DNA of 64,000 bases from Thermomonas flagellata. GTDB lineage: Bacteria; Pseudomonadota; Gammaproteobacteria; Xanthomonadales; Xanthomonadaceae. The translations under genes and the position numbers were made by a program. Shown here in pieces: positions 47,813 to 56,432 of the stretch (position 1 is its first letter; each line of letters starts with the position of its first letter). The stretch is from NCBI RefSeq assembly GCF_022419185.1, contig NZ_JAJOZK010000002.1:1-64000 (forward strand). Direction: 5' to 3'. Below the pieces are notes generated by a model, which ran no database searches, was not told the origin of the DNA, and worked only from the letters and a program-made list of their open reading frames with translations.

Positions 47813-48274
47813 ATGCGCCCATCGCTGCGCTGGCTCGCCCCCGCCGCCGTCCTGTTGCTGGCGGCTTGCGCCACGCCACCGGTGCCGCCCGCCCCGCCGC
47901 CGCCCGCGGCCGGAATGGCGCCTCCCCCGCCGCCCCCGGCCGGCGCACTGCGGCCGGCCCCGCCGCCCCCGCCGACCGCCGCCCCGGGCCAGCGTCCGCC
48001 GCCGCCCGCCGCGCCGCCCGCCCCACCTGCGCCGCCCGCCGCGTCCGCGCCACCGCCGCCCGCGCCGCCGATGGCCTGCGATGCCGGGCCGGCCCAGCGC
48101 TTCGTCGGCCAGTCGGCGAGCGCGACCAACGTCGAGGCCGCGCGCCGCGCCGCCGGCGCGCGCACGGTGCGCAGCCTCATGCCGGGGCAGCCGATGACGA
48201 TGGACTACCGCGGCGACCGCCTGAACGTGCTGCAGGACGCCGCCGGCCGCATCGCGCAGATCACCTGCGGCTGA
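47813..48274 (+). CDS. I78 family peptidase inhibitor, proline-rich lipoprotein
   Basis: A 153-residue lipoprotein (lipobox LLLAAC). An extremely proline-rich spacer of about 65 residues links the anchor to the inhibitor domain, which begins CDAGPAQRFVGQSA. The domain has the family signature ARTVRSLMPGQPMTMDYRGDRLNV and ends AQITCG. I78 inhibitors block serine peptidases in Aspergillus and bacteria. The ATG at 47813 has GGAGG 8 bases upstream. The spacer could let the inhibitor reach across the periplasm. Confidence 0.88.
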   Translation: MRPSLRWLAPAAVLLLAACATPPVPPAPPPPAAGMAPPPPPPAGALRPAPPPPPTAAPGQRPPPPAAPPAPPAPPAASAPPPPAPPMACDAGPAQRFVGQSASATNVEAARRAAGARTVRSLMPGQPMTMDYRGDRLNVLQDAAGRIAQITCG

Positions 48275-48277
48275 GGC

Positions 48278-49549
48278 TCAGCCCGGCCCCGGTCCGTCCG
48301 CGACGGCGGGCGGGGGCTCGGCGGCCACGCGCCGGCCGGCGCGCCAGGCGATCGTGGCCGCCGCCGCCAGCAGCAGTGCCGCCAACAGGAACGCGATGCC
48401 CGGCAGCCGCAGCGGCGCGTGCGGGCCGATGAAGAACCCGAAGCTGCCGGCGAACAGCGCCGGCGCGACGATCCCGGCCAGCGACACCAGCCCGCTCAAC
48501 GCGCCCTGGATGCGCCCCTGCATCTGCGCCGGGATCTGGCGGGTGATCAGCGCCATCGTCGCCGGCGAGGCGATCGCCCACAGCGCGCTCAGCGGCAGCC
48601 CGAGCAGGAACACCCAGCCCTGCCCGGCCAGCCCGTACACCAGGAACCCGAGCGCGCCGCAGCCGAGCCCGAGCAGCATCGCGCGGCGCTCGCCCAGCCG
48701 CTTCACCGCGCGCCCGACCACCGCCACGTTGACCACCACGCTGAGCACCCCGACCAGCGCCAGCACGTAGCCGGCGGCGCGCTCGCCCCAGCCGAACGCG
48801 GCGTCCGCGAACAGCACGAAGGTGCTCGGGTACACGTAGTGGGCGAAGTTGGCGATGAACACCACCGCCACCAGCGGCCAGATGCGCGGGAACTCGGCCA
48901 GCAGCCGCACCCCGCCGAGCGGGCGCGCGTGCCGCCAGTCGAAGCGCGCGCTGCGCCGCTCCGGCGGCAGCGACTCCGGCAGCACCAGCAGCCCGTACAG
49001 GAAATTGAGCAGCGCCAGCGCCGCCGCCACCCAGAACGGCAGCCGGTGTTCGATCGCGCCCAATACCCCGCCCAGCAGCGGGCCGATGATGAACCCCAGC
49101 CCGAACGCGGCGCCGATCAGGCCGTAGCTCTTGGCGCGGCGCTCGGCCGGCACCACGTCGGCGATGTAGGCATTGGCGGTGGTGAAGCTGGCCGAGGTGA
49201 TCGCCGAGACCACCCGGCCGACGAACAGCCAACCCAGGCTCGGGGCCAGCGCCATGAACACGAAGTCCACCCCCAGCCCGAGACAGGACAGCAGGATCAC
49301 CGGGCGCCGCCCGTAACGGTCGGACAGCGCGCCCTGCACCGGCGCGCTGAAGAACTGCACCAGCGCGAAGGTGAACGAGAACACCCCGGTCCAGTACGCC
49401 GCCTGCGAGGTGCTGCCGCCGACGAACTGCTGCACCAGGTGCGGCAGCACCGGGATGATCAGCCCGAACGCGATCACGTCGATCAGGACGGTGACGAAGA
49501 TGAAGGCGAGCGCGGCGCGGCGGCCGGGCAGCAGGGTCGGGATCGGCAC
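48278..49549 (-). CDS. MFS transporter, TetA-like
   Basis: A 423-residue proton-driven efflux protein of 12 membrane segments. The motif-A loop GALSDRYGRRPVILLS, the SFTTANAYIADVVPAERRAKSYG segment and GFIIGPLLGGVLG are characteristic of the tetracycline-efflux (TCR/Tet) group. Substrate is unknown; chromosomal members often act on other compounds. GTG at 49549 has GAGG upstream and lies 11 bases after the DUF2239 stop. Confidence 0.88.
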   Translation of the reverse strand: MPIPTLLPGRRAALAFIFVTVLIDVIAFGLIIPVLPHLVQQFVGGSTSQAAYWTGVFSFTFALVQFFSAPVQGALSDRYGRRPVILLSCLGLGVDFVFMALAPSLGWLFVGRVVSAITSASFTTANAYIADVVPAERRAKSYGLIGAAFGLGFIIGPLLGGVLGAIEHRLPFWVAAALALLNFLYGLLVLPESLPPERRSARFDWRHARPLGGVRLLAEFPRIWPLVAVVFIANFAHYVYPSTFVLFADAAFGWGERAAGYVLALVGVLSVVVNVAVVGRAVKRLGERRAMLLGLGCGALGFLVYGLAGQGWVFLLGLPLSALWAIASPATMALITRQIPAQMQGRIQGALSGLVSLAGIVAPALFAGSFGFFIGPHAPLRLPGIAFLLAALLLAAAATIAWRAGRRVAAEPPPAVADGPGPG

Positions 49550-49560
49550 GCGGGCCTCGC

Positions 49561-50142
49561 TCAGGCGGCGGTGAAGGCATCCGCGGCCAGCACCGCGGCA
49601 TGCTCGCGGATGTCCTCGGGCCAGCGCTGGATGTGTTCGTGGAAGGCGCAGAAATCGCCGGCGAACAGCGCGCGCCCGGCCGCCTCGCAGCCGGGCAGCT
49701 CGCGCGCCATCGCCTGCAAAAAGCGCCAGGTGGCCTCGCGCGCGGCGCCGCGGCGCTCGCCGGCGGCGGCCACCCGCGCCTGCTCGACCAGCCGCCGCAG
49801 CGCCACCGAGGCCCCGCCCGGCTGCACCGCCAGCCAGTCCCAGTGCTGCGGCAGCAGGGTGACCTCGCGCGCGATCACGCCCAGGCGCGGTCGCCCCGGC
49901 CCGCGCGGCGCGCGCGCACCGCCGGCACGCGCGCTGCGCGGCTCGGCCAGCCAGCGCAGCAGCTCCGCCTCCGGCAGCGCCAGCGGCAGCTCCACGCTGC
50001 GCCCGCTGGCGTCCTCGAACACCTGCACCCGGTGCCCGCGATCGTGCGCCTGCTTGGCCTTGAGCGCGACGTGCCGCAACTCGCCGCTGGCGATGCGGGA
50101 CTGGTCGGCGAACGCGGTGCAACGCAGGGACGGCAGGCTCAT
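49561..50142 (-). CDS. DUF2239 family protein
   Basis: A 193-residue soluble protein resembling DUF2239: the CTAFADQSRIASGELRHVALKAKQA start, GRPRLGVIAREVTLLPQHWDWLAVQPGGASVALRRLV split by an Ala-rich segment, and a C-terminal FAGDFCAFHEHIQRWPEDIREHA. The conserved Trp/His-rich core suggests a folded domain, but no function is known. It is co-directional with and close to the MFS gene. Confidence 0.82.
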   Translation of the reverse strand: MSLPSLRCTAFADQSRIASGELRHVALKAKQAHDRGHRVQVFEDASGRSVELPLALPEAELLRWLAEPRSARAGGARAPRGPGRPRLGVIAREVTLLPQHWDWLAVQPGGASVALRRLVEQARVAAAGERRGAAREATWRFLQAMARELPGCEAAGRALFAGDFCAFHEHIQRWPEDIREHAAVLAADAFTAA

Positions 50143-50212
50143 GGCGGGGGGCGGGGGCGGGCGCGCCCATTGTCGCGGCGGCCACGCCCGCCTCCAAGCC
50201 GCGCGGGTCGGC

Positions 50213-50815
50213 TCAGCGGCGGCCGTTGCCGACCTCGATGAAGCGCAGGAACTCGGCGCGCGTGCGCGCGTCCTCGCGGAAGCAGCCGAGCATCTTGCTG
50301 GTGACCATGCTCACCCCGCGCTTGTGCACGCCGCGGGTGGTCATGCACTCGTGCGCGCCCTCGACCACCACCCCGACCCCGCGCGGCTGCAGCACGTCCT
50401 GGATGCAGCGCGCGATCTGCGCGGTCATCTTCTCCTGCACCTGGAAGCGGCGCGCGAACGCATCCACCACCCGCGCCAGCTTGCTGATGCCGACCACCTT
50501 GCCGTCCGGCAGGTAGCCCACATGGACCTTGCCGATGATCGGCGCCATGTGGTGCTCGCAGTGGCTCTCGTACTCGATGTCGCGCAGGATGATCATCTCG
50601 TCGTAGCCGGCCACCTCCTCGAAGGTGCGCTTGAGGTACGCCTCCGGGTCGATCGCGTAGCCGCTGAACCAGTCGGCATAGGCCTTGACCACCCGCTTGG
50701 GGGTCTCGAGCAGGCCCTCGCGCGTGGGATCGTCGCCGGCCCAGCGCAGCAGGGTGCGGACGGCCTCCTCGGCCTGGGCACGGCGGACGCCGTGGCGGAT
50801 CTCGTCGTCGGACAT
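50213..50815 (-). CDS. folE: GTP cyclohydrolase I
   Basis: First enzyme of tetrahydrofolate (and queuosine) synthesis, converting GTP to dihydroneopterin triphosphate; 200 residues. Zinc ligands by family alignment are Cys86 and His89 (SHCEHHMAP) and Cys157 (HECMTTRG). [24 protein letters not shown] and the [11 protein letters not shown] segment are diagnostic. The start is ATG at 50815. It lies downstream of an MFS gene, with no other folate gene near. Confidence 0.96.
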   Translation of the reverse strand: MSDDEIRHGVRRAQAEEAVRTLLRWAGDDPTREGLLETPKRVVKAYADWFSGYAIDPEAYLKRTFEEVAGYDEMIILRDIEYESHCEHHMAPIIGKVHVGYLPDGKVVGISKLARVVDAFARRFQVQEKMTAQIARCIQDVLQPRGVGVVVEGAHECMTTRGVHKRGVSMVTSKMLGCFREDARTRAEFLRFIEVGNGRR

Positions 50816-50874
50816 GGGGGCGGTTCCGGGGGGAACGGGGATCGTAACCCGCGCCGCGGCGCGGGACATCAGCT

Positions 50875-52140
50875 CTACGGCGCCGGACCCGCATTCGATG
50901 CACCCGCACGCCGCCCGCGCATCGCCAGTGCCACCACCGCGCCGGAGGCGAAGGTCAGCGCCGCCACCGCCAGGATCGCCGCGCGCAGGCCGAAGCGGTC
51001 GGCCAGCAGCCCCGCGGCGAGCGCACCGACCGCGTAGCCGAGGTCGCGCCAGAAGCGGTACACGCTGAGCGCCCGCGCGCGCCAGGCCGGGGCCGCCGCA
51101 TCGGACACCGCGGCCAGCAGGCTCGGGTACACCATCGCGGTGCCGACCCCGAGCAGCACGCTGCCGGCCAGCCAGCCGGCGAAGCGGCCGCTGAGCGCGG
51201 TCAGCGCCAGGCCCGCGGCCTGCACCCACATCCCGGCCACGATCAGGCCCTTGCGCCCCCAGCGGTCGCTGAGCGGCCCGGTCACCACCTGCAGCGCGCC
51301 CCACACCACCGGATACACCGCCTTGAGCAGGCCGATCCGCTCCAGCCCCAGTCCTAGCGCCGCGAAGAACAGCGGGAACAGGCCCCAGCTCATGCCGTCG
51401 TTGAGGTTGTTCACCAGCCCGGCCTGGGAGGCCGCGAACAGGTCGCGGTCGCGCCAGCTGGTGCGCGCGAAGACCTCGGCGAACCCCGGCCCCGGCGCCC
51501 CCACCGGCGCCGCACGCGCTTCCAGCGCCACGTATGCGGCGGTGTCGCGCACCAGCGTCCACGACAGCAGGGTGCCGGCCACCGCATAGCCCACCCCGAG
51601 CCACAGCGGCGCCGGGCGCAGCCCATGGCGCGCGGCCAGCCAGCCGGTGGCGAGCGCGGTGGCGCCGACCGCGAGATAGCCGGCGAACTCGTTGAGCCCG
51701 ACCGCCAGGCCGCGCTGGCGCGGCCCGACCAGGTCGATCTTCATCACCACCGTCATCGACCAGGCCAGGCCCTGGCTGGCGCCGAGCAGGACGTTGGCCG
51801 CCACGATCCAGCCCCAGTCCGGCGCGGCGATGATCAGCCACGGCACCGGCAGCCCCAGCACCCAACCCAGCAGCAGGGTGCGCTTGCGCCCCCAGCGGTC
51901 GGCCAGCTGCCCGGACACCAGGTTGGCCGCCGCCTTGACCAGGCCGAAGCTGACGATGAAGGCGGTGACCAGGCTGGCCGACGCGAGGTGGAACTGCTCG
52001 CTGCCGATCAGCGGCACCACCGTGCGCTCGATCCCGACCAGCCCGCCGACGCAGGCGTTGACCACCACCAGCAGCGCGAACTGGCGCCAGTTGGCGCGCA
52101 GGCCGAGGCGGACCGGAGCCGGCGGGGCGGGTGGGGTCAT
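50875..52140 (-). CDS. MFS transporter
   Basis: A 421-residue major-facilitator protein with 12 hydrophobic segments. Motif A occurs twice ([17 protein letters not shown] and [17 protein letters not shown]), one in each half. The central loop and [17 protein letters not shown] segment resemble uncharacterised drug/proton antiporters. Substrate unknown. Ends 59 bases upstream of folE. Confidence 0.87.
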   Translation of the reverse strand: MTPPAPPAPVRLGLRANWRQFALLVVVNACVGGLVGIERTVVPLIGSEQFHLASASLVTAFIVSFGLVKAAANLVSGQLADRWGRKRTLLLGWVLGLPVPWLIIAAPDWGWIVAANVLLGASQGLAWSMTVVMKIDLVGPRQRGLAVGLNEFAGYLAVGATALATGWLAARHGLRPAPLWLGVGYAVAGTLLSWTLVRDTAAYVALEARAAPVGAPGPGFAEVFARTSWRDRDLFAASQAGLVNNLNDGMSWGLFPLFFAALGLGLERIGLLKAVYPVVWGALQVVTGPLSDRWGRKGLIVAGMWVQAAGLALTALSGRFAGWLAGSVLLGVGTAMVYPSLLAAVSDAAAPAWRARALSVYRFWRDLGYAVGALAAGLLADRFGLRAAILAVAALTFASGAVVALAMRGRRAGASNAGPAP

Positions 52141-52181
52141 CCGCGCAGCCTACCCGTGGCCACGCCCGCCTGCCTGCGCCA

Positions 52182-53399
52182 TCAGAACCACAGGCGCACG
52201 CCCGCGACCCAGCGCCCCTCGCGCACGGGCCATCCCGCCGCCCGGCGCAGGCGCGCGGTGGTGCCGTAGCCGCGCTCCCACTCCCAGCCGAGATAGGGCG
52301 CGAACTGGCGGTCGATCTCATAGCGCAGGCGCAGCCCCGCCTCCAGCGTGGCCAGCCCCGCGCCCAGCCGCCAGGCCGGATCCGCGCGCGCCTGCACCAG
52401 GGCTTCCGCGCGCCACTGCAGGATCAGGCGGTTGCTCAGCAGGGTGTCGTACTCGCCGTCCAGCCGCAGCTGGTGACGGCCGGCGCGGCCGAGATAGGCG
52501 GTCGCGGCCAGCTCGAACTTGTACGGCGCCAGCCCCTGCACGCCGAGCCCGAGCCAGTCGCGCCGCGGCCCGTCGCCGCGCTGCTGGCGCACGCCGGCGA
52601 CCACGTCCCACCACGGGCGCACCGCGCGTCCGGCGAACAGCGCCAGCTCGCCCTGCTCCAGCCGGCCCGCGGCAGCATGCCCGCGGGTGCGCCACCACAG
52701 CCGGTCGAGATCGCCGCCGATCCAGCCCTGCGCCTCCCACTGCCAGGCACCGGCCGCGGCCGGCACCGCCTCCAGGCGGTCGATCAGGCTGTAGCTGTAG
52801 ATCCCCTCGCCGTGCCTGTGCATGTGCGCGTGCAGCGACGGAAACGCGGCCGCCAGGTCCTGCGCGGTCGGCGGCGGAATCGGCGTGCGCGGCGCGGCGG
52901 TGGCCGGCAGGTCGTCGGCCCCCGGCGCAGGGGGCCTCTGCGCGTGATCCCTCTGCGCGTGATCCCTCTGCGCGTGATCCATCTGCGCGTGATCCATCTG
53001 CGCGTGATCCATCTGCGCGTGATCCATCTGCGCGTGATCCATCTGCGCGTGGTCCCTCTGCGCGTGGTCCCTCTGCGCGGGGTCCCTCTGCGCGGGGTCC
53101 CTCTGCGCGGGGTCCCTCTGCGCGGGGTCCCTCTGCGCGGGGTCCCTCTGCGCGTGGTCCATTTGCGCGTGGTCCATTTGCGCGTGATCCCTCTGCGCGT
53201 GATCCCTCTGCGCGTGATCCCTCTGCGCGTGATCCAGCTGCGCGGGGCTCTGCCCCCGATGCGCTGCGCGCAGCGGCGGCACCTGCAGCGCAGGCCCGGG
53301 CGGCGATGCGGCCTGCCGGGCGGCGACCGGAGCCGCGGCCAGCGCGGCGGCGAGCGCGGCCGCCAGCGCCAGCGCGGCCGGGAGGCACGGCGCATTCAT
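52182..53399 (-). CDS. copB: Copper resistance protein CopB with pentapeptide repeat array
   Basis: Outer-membrane copper protein of 405 residues. A signal peptide (1-33) is followed by a repeat tract at residues about 55-155: twenty tandem pentads of the form D-(H/P)-A-Q-(R/M), fifteen with His and five with Pro. A Pro linker follows. The beta-barrel (about 185-405; [36 protein letters not shown]) ends in [10 protein letters not shown] with a terminal Phe. His/Met-rich N-termini bind copper in CopB homologues. The ATG at 53399 overlaps the copA stop (ATGA). The repeat length is exceptional and described separately. Confidence 0.93.
   Translation of the reverse strand: MNAPCLPAALALAAALAAALAAAPVAARQAASPPGPALQVPPLRAAHRGQSPAQLDHAQRDHAQRDHAQRDHAQMDHAQMDHAQRDPAQRDPAQRDPAQRDPAQRDPAQRDHAQRDHAQMDHAQMDHAQMDHAQMDHAQMDHAQRDHAQRDHAQRPPAPGADDLPATAAPRTPIPPPTAQDLAAAFPSLHAHMHRHGEGIYSYSLIDRLEAVPAAAGAWQWEAQGWIGGDLDRLWWRTRGHAAAGRLEQGELALFAGRAVRPWWDVVAGVRQQRGDGPRRDWLGLGVQGLAPYKFELAATAYLGRAGRHQLRLDGEYDTLLSNRLILQWRAEALVQARADPAWRLGAGLATLEAGLRLRYEIDRQFAPYLGWEWERGYGTTARLRRAAGWPVREGRWVAGVRLWF
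52936..53235 (-). repeat. Minisatellite: 20 copies of a 15-base unit in copB
   Basis: Exactly twenty head-to-tail 15-base units without interruption; each unit is five codons. Units differ at only a few positions, giving His or Pro at the second residue and Arg or Met at the fifth. Variants lie in blocks: a run of five Pro units is flanked by His units. Such blocks are the mark of recent slippage or unequal crossing-over. Length change stays in frame. Confidence 0.98.
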
Positions 53400-55171
53400 G
53401 GCTCCACCCGCACTTCCCGGAACATGCCGGATTCCATGTGGAAGAACAGGTGGCAGTGGTAGGCCCAGCGCCCGAGCGCGTCGGCGCGCACGCGGTAGCT
53501 GCGGCGGGTGCCGGGCGGCATGTCCACCGTGTGCTTGCGCAGATGGAAGCGGCCGTCGGCATCTTCCAGGTCGCTCCACAGCCCGTGCAGGTGGATCGGG
53601 TGGCTCATCATGGTGTCGTTGACCAGCACGATCCGCACGCGCTCGCCGTGGCGCAGGCGCAGCGGAGTGCTCTGCGCGAACTTGACGCCGTCGAACGACC
53701 ATGCGAAGCGCTCCATGTGCCCGGTCAGGTGCAAGGTGAGTTCGCGCCCGGGCGCGCGGCCGTCCGGGTCCGGGAACAGGCTGCGCAGCGCGCCGTAGGT
53801 GGCCACCCGGCGCCCGTTGCCGCGCAGCCCGACCCCCGGATCGTCCAGGCGCGGCTGCGGGTCCATCGCCTGCATGTCCACCAGCGGATTGTCGGCAAGG
53901 CGCGCCGCGCCGGCCGCGGCATGCCCTGCGTGCCCGGCCTGGCCGGCGTGCGCCATCCCGGCGCCGCAGCCGCCCTCCATCCCCGCCATTCCGCCCATCG
54001 CCGCGCCGCCGCCGTGGCCCATGTCGGCCATGCGCAACAGAGGCCGCGGGTCGAGCGGCGGCACCGGGGCGCGCAGGCCGGGGCGGGTGGCGAGGGTGCC
54101 GGCGACCCAGCCGGTACGCGCCGCATCCTGCGCGAATACGGTGTAGGCCTCCTGCCCGCGCGGCTGCACGATCACGTCGTAGGTCTCGGCGACTGCGATG
54201 CGCAGTTCGTCGACCGTCAGCGGGTGCACGTACTGCCCGTCCACCGCCACGATCGTCATCTCCAGCCCGGGGATGCGCAGGTCGAAATAGGTCATCGCCG
54301 AGCCGTTGATCAGGCGCAGGCGCACGCGCTCGCCGGGGCGGAACAGCGCAGTCCAGTTGTCCGCCGCGGTGTGGCCGTTGAGCAGGTAGGTATAGGTGTG
54401 CGCGTTGACGTCGGACAGGTCGGTCGGGGTCATGCGCATGCGGCCCCAGGCCGCACGGTCGCGCAGGGTGGCGCGTAGCCCGTCGCGCCCGGCGTCGCGC
54501 AGGAAGTCGGCGACCGTGCGCTGGTAGGTGTTGTCGTAGCTCGGCATCTTCTTCAGCCGCGCCATCAGCGCCGCCGGCGGCAGGTCGGTCCAGTCGGACA
54601 GCATCAGCACGTAGTCGCGCTCGTACGCGAACGGCTCCGGTTCCAGCGGGTCGATGATCAGCGGCCCGTACAGCCCCGCCTGCTCCTGGTAACCGGAGTG
54701 GCTGTGGTACCAGTAGGTGCCGCTCTGGCGCACACGGAAGCGGTACAGGTAGCTCTCGCCGGGGCGGATGCCGTCGAAGCTCAGCCCGGGCACGCCGTCC
54801 ATGTCCGCCGGCAGCAGGATGCCGTGCCAGTGGATCGAGGTGTCCGGGCCGTGGATCGCGCCGGGCGGCAGCGCGTTGCGCACGCGCAGGCGCACCTCGC
54901 TGCCCTCGCGCCAGCGCAGCACCGGGCCGGGCAGTTGGCCGCCGAGGGTCACCGCCGGGCGCGGGCGGCCGGTGAAATTCACCCAGGTCTCGCCCACGCT
55001 GAGGTCGAAGTCGGTGCCGGCGACCACGCCGGGCGCATCCGGCGCACGCAGGGTCCAGGCGGGGCGCGGCCACAGGGCCGCCAGGCCGGCGCCGGCCAGG
55101 CCCTGGACGAACCGGCGGCGGGTCAGGCCGGCCGCGGTGGGCGCGGCCGGCAACAGCAAACGGGCAGACAT
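53396..55171 (-). CDS. copA: Copper resistance multicopper oxidase CopA
   Basis: Periplasmic multicopper oxidase of 591 residues, exported by the Tat path (twin-Arg TRRRFVQGLAG at 17-27). Copper ligands are His114/His116 (HWHG), His156/His158 (HSHSG), His524/His527/His529 (HPIHLHG), and Cys573, His578, Met583 (HCHLFFHMESGM), so type 1, 2 and 3 sites are complete. A Met/His-rich linker (about 380-430, with MGHGGGAAMGGMAGMEGG) is a probable copper store. The ATG at 55171 has AGGAG upstream. It lies 84 bases after copL and is coupled to copB. Confidence 0.96.
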   Translation of the reverse strand: MSARLLLPAAPTAAGLTRRRFVQGLAGAGLAALWPRPAWTLRAPDAPGVVAGTDFDLSVGETWVNFTGRPRPAVTLGGQLPGPVLRWREGSEVRLRVRNALPPGAIHGPDTSIHWHGILLPADMDGVPGLSFDGIRPGESYLYRFRVRQSGTYWYHSHSGYQEQAGLYGPLIIDPLEPEPFAYERDYVLMLSDWTDLPPAALMARLKKMPSYDNTYQRTVADFLRDAGRDGLRATLRDRAAWGRMRMTPTDLSDVNAHTYTYLLNGHTAADNWTALFRPGERVRLRLINGSAMTYFDLRIPGLEMTIVAVDGQYVHPLTVDELRIAVAETYDVIVQPRGQEAYTVFAQDAARTGWVAGTLATRPGLRAPVPPLDPRPLLRMADMGHGGGAAMGGMAGMEGGCGAGMAHAGQAGHAGHAAAGAARLADNPLVDMQAMDPQPRLDDPGVGLRGNGRRVATYGALRSLFPDPDGRAPGRELTLHLTGHMERFAWSFDGVKFAQSTPLRLRHGERVRIVLVNDTMMSHPIHLHGLWSDLEDADGRFHLRKHTVDMPPGTRRSYRVRADALGRWAYHCHLFFHMESGMFREVRVEP

Positions 55172-55255
55172 GCCGAAATCTCCTGAGAAAACGCACGGGT
55201 CAAGGCCGCGCGGCAGGCGCGGACGGACGGCGCGCAGGGCGCGCAGGGCCGTGCG

Positions 55256-55651
55256 TCAGGCGATCGGCGGGCGCAGCAGGCGCGCGGGCGGGGCGGCGGC
55301 CAATCCGCTGTGCGGCGGCGCCGGCGGGGCGGTCGCGGCCGACCCCGGCGCCGGCACGGGCAGCGGTGGCAGCAATGCGATCCCGGCATGCAGGCAGTCG
55401 CAGCCGGCGCGCCCGTGCTGCGCATGCGGGCACGGGCAGTCCGGCGCGTGCGCGGCGGGCGCCGGCGCGGCCGCATGGCAGGGCGGCACGGCGCCGGCAC
55501 GCGCCTGTGCATGCGCATGTGCAGCAGGTGCTGATGGAGACGCCAGCGCGGCGGCGGCCATCCGGGTCGCGGCCATCGCCTGGGCGACGCCGCCCAGCAC
55601 CAGGCTGAGCAGCAATAGGACGCGCAGCAGGGGCGGCAGCGCTCGGCGCAT
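55256..55651 (-). CDS. copL: CopL family metal-binding regulatory protein
   Basis: A 131-residue exported protein preceding copA. The signal (about 1-27) is followed by a His/Cys-rich region with Cys58, 72, 74, 84 and 86 and histidines at 45, 47, 59, 68, 76, 79 and 88. It ends LLRPPIA, as CopL proteins do. In Xanthomonas, copL upstream of copAB is required for copper-induced expression, though its mechanism is debated. No other regulator is adjacent, which fits this role. Confidence 0.8.
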   Translation of the reverse strand: MRRALPPLLRVLLLLSLVLGGVAQAMAATRMAAAALASPSAPAAHAHAQARAGAVPPCHAAAPAPAAHAPDCPCPHAQHGRAGCDCLHAGIALLPPLPVPAPGSAATAPPAPPHSGLAAAPPARLLRPPIA

Positions 55652-55790
55652 GCCGGCACTCTAGCCGATGCCGGCGCCGCACGCGGCGTCCGGCCCTGCC
55701 GGATGGCCGAGCCCTCCCCGCCGTTCGGCCGATGGTCGGCGCCTGCCGCGCCCGCCACACTGTCGCGCAGTCCCCGCTACGCCTGCCACC

Positions 55791-56417
55791 ATGCCCGGAT
55801 CGACGATGCCCGCTGCGACTGCCCTGCTGCTGGCCGGCCTGCTGCTGGCCGGCTGTGCCCGCGCCCCGGCCGCCGAGGACTCCGCTGCCGCACCGCCTGC
55901 CGCCGCGTCCTCCACACCCACGGCGGGCACCGGCGCGGGCGACGACCCCGAGCTGGCGGCGCTGCGGCGGCTGCATCCGCCGGAGGCCTGCCAGCTGCTG
56001 CCGGTCGCGCAGCTGGGCACCGTGTTCCCGGGCCAGAGCTTCAAGGTCCAGCAGGCGCTGCCGCCGCGCCTGAGTGGCTATGCCTGGGATTCCCGCTGCA
56101 GTTACGCGGCCGGGATCGGCAGCATCGCCCAGGCGCCGACCACCCCGACCCATACCGTGGACCTGTTCGTGCGCACCCCGGCCACGCCCGAGAAGGCGCG
56201 CGCCAACCTCGCCGAACGCCACCGCCAGGCGCTGACGACCACCGGCTACCAGCCGCTGCCGCAGCTGGGCGAGGACGCGCATGCAGTCAGCCAGACCGGG
56301 CTGGTCTCGGTCTGGCTGGTCAAGGGCGGCAGCGAGCTGCAGCTCAACGCCAGCGACATCCAGACCCCGAACGCGGAGAAGCTGCGCCGGCTGGTGGCGC
56401 TGGCGCAGGCGCTGTAA
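55791..56417 (+). CDS. Uncharacterised lipoprotein
   Basis: A 208-residue lipoprotein (lipobox LLLAGC after a hydrophobic stretch). The mature part has CQLLPVAQLGTVFPGQ and a later SRCSYAAGI segment, giving two cysteines that could form a disulfide, then an alpha/beta pattern of about 130 residues ending in LRRLVALAQAL. The conserved placement of Cys residues suggests a folded sensor-like domain. I do not recognise the family. Start at ATG 55791 or 55806. Confidence 0.72.
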   Translation: MPGSTMPAATALLLAGLLLAGCARAPAAEDSAAAPPAAASSTPTAGTGAGDDPELAALRRLHPPEACQLLPVAQLGTVFPGQSFKVQQALPPRLSGYAWDSRCSYAAGIGSIAQAPTTPTHTVDLFVRTPATPEKARANLAERHRQALTTTGYQPLPQLGEDAHAVSQTGLVSVWLVKGGSELQLNASDIQTPNAEKLRRLVALAQAL

Positions 56418-56432
56418 CCCGGCGGACGCCGT

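Noticed and set aside
52936-53235. CRISPR-like array
   Set aside because: Units are 15 bases, contiguous with no spacers, and read in frame within copB.
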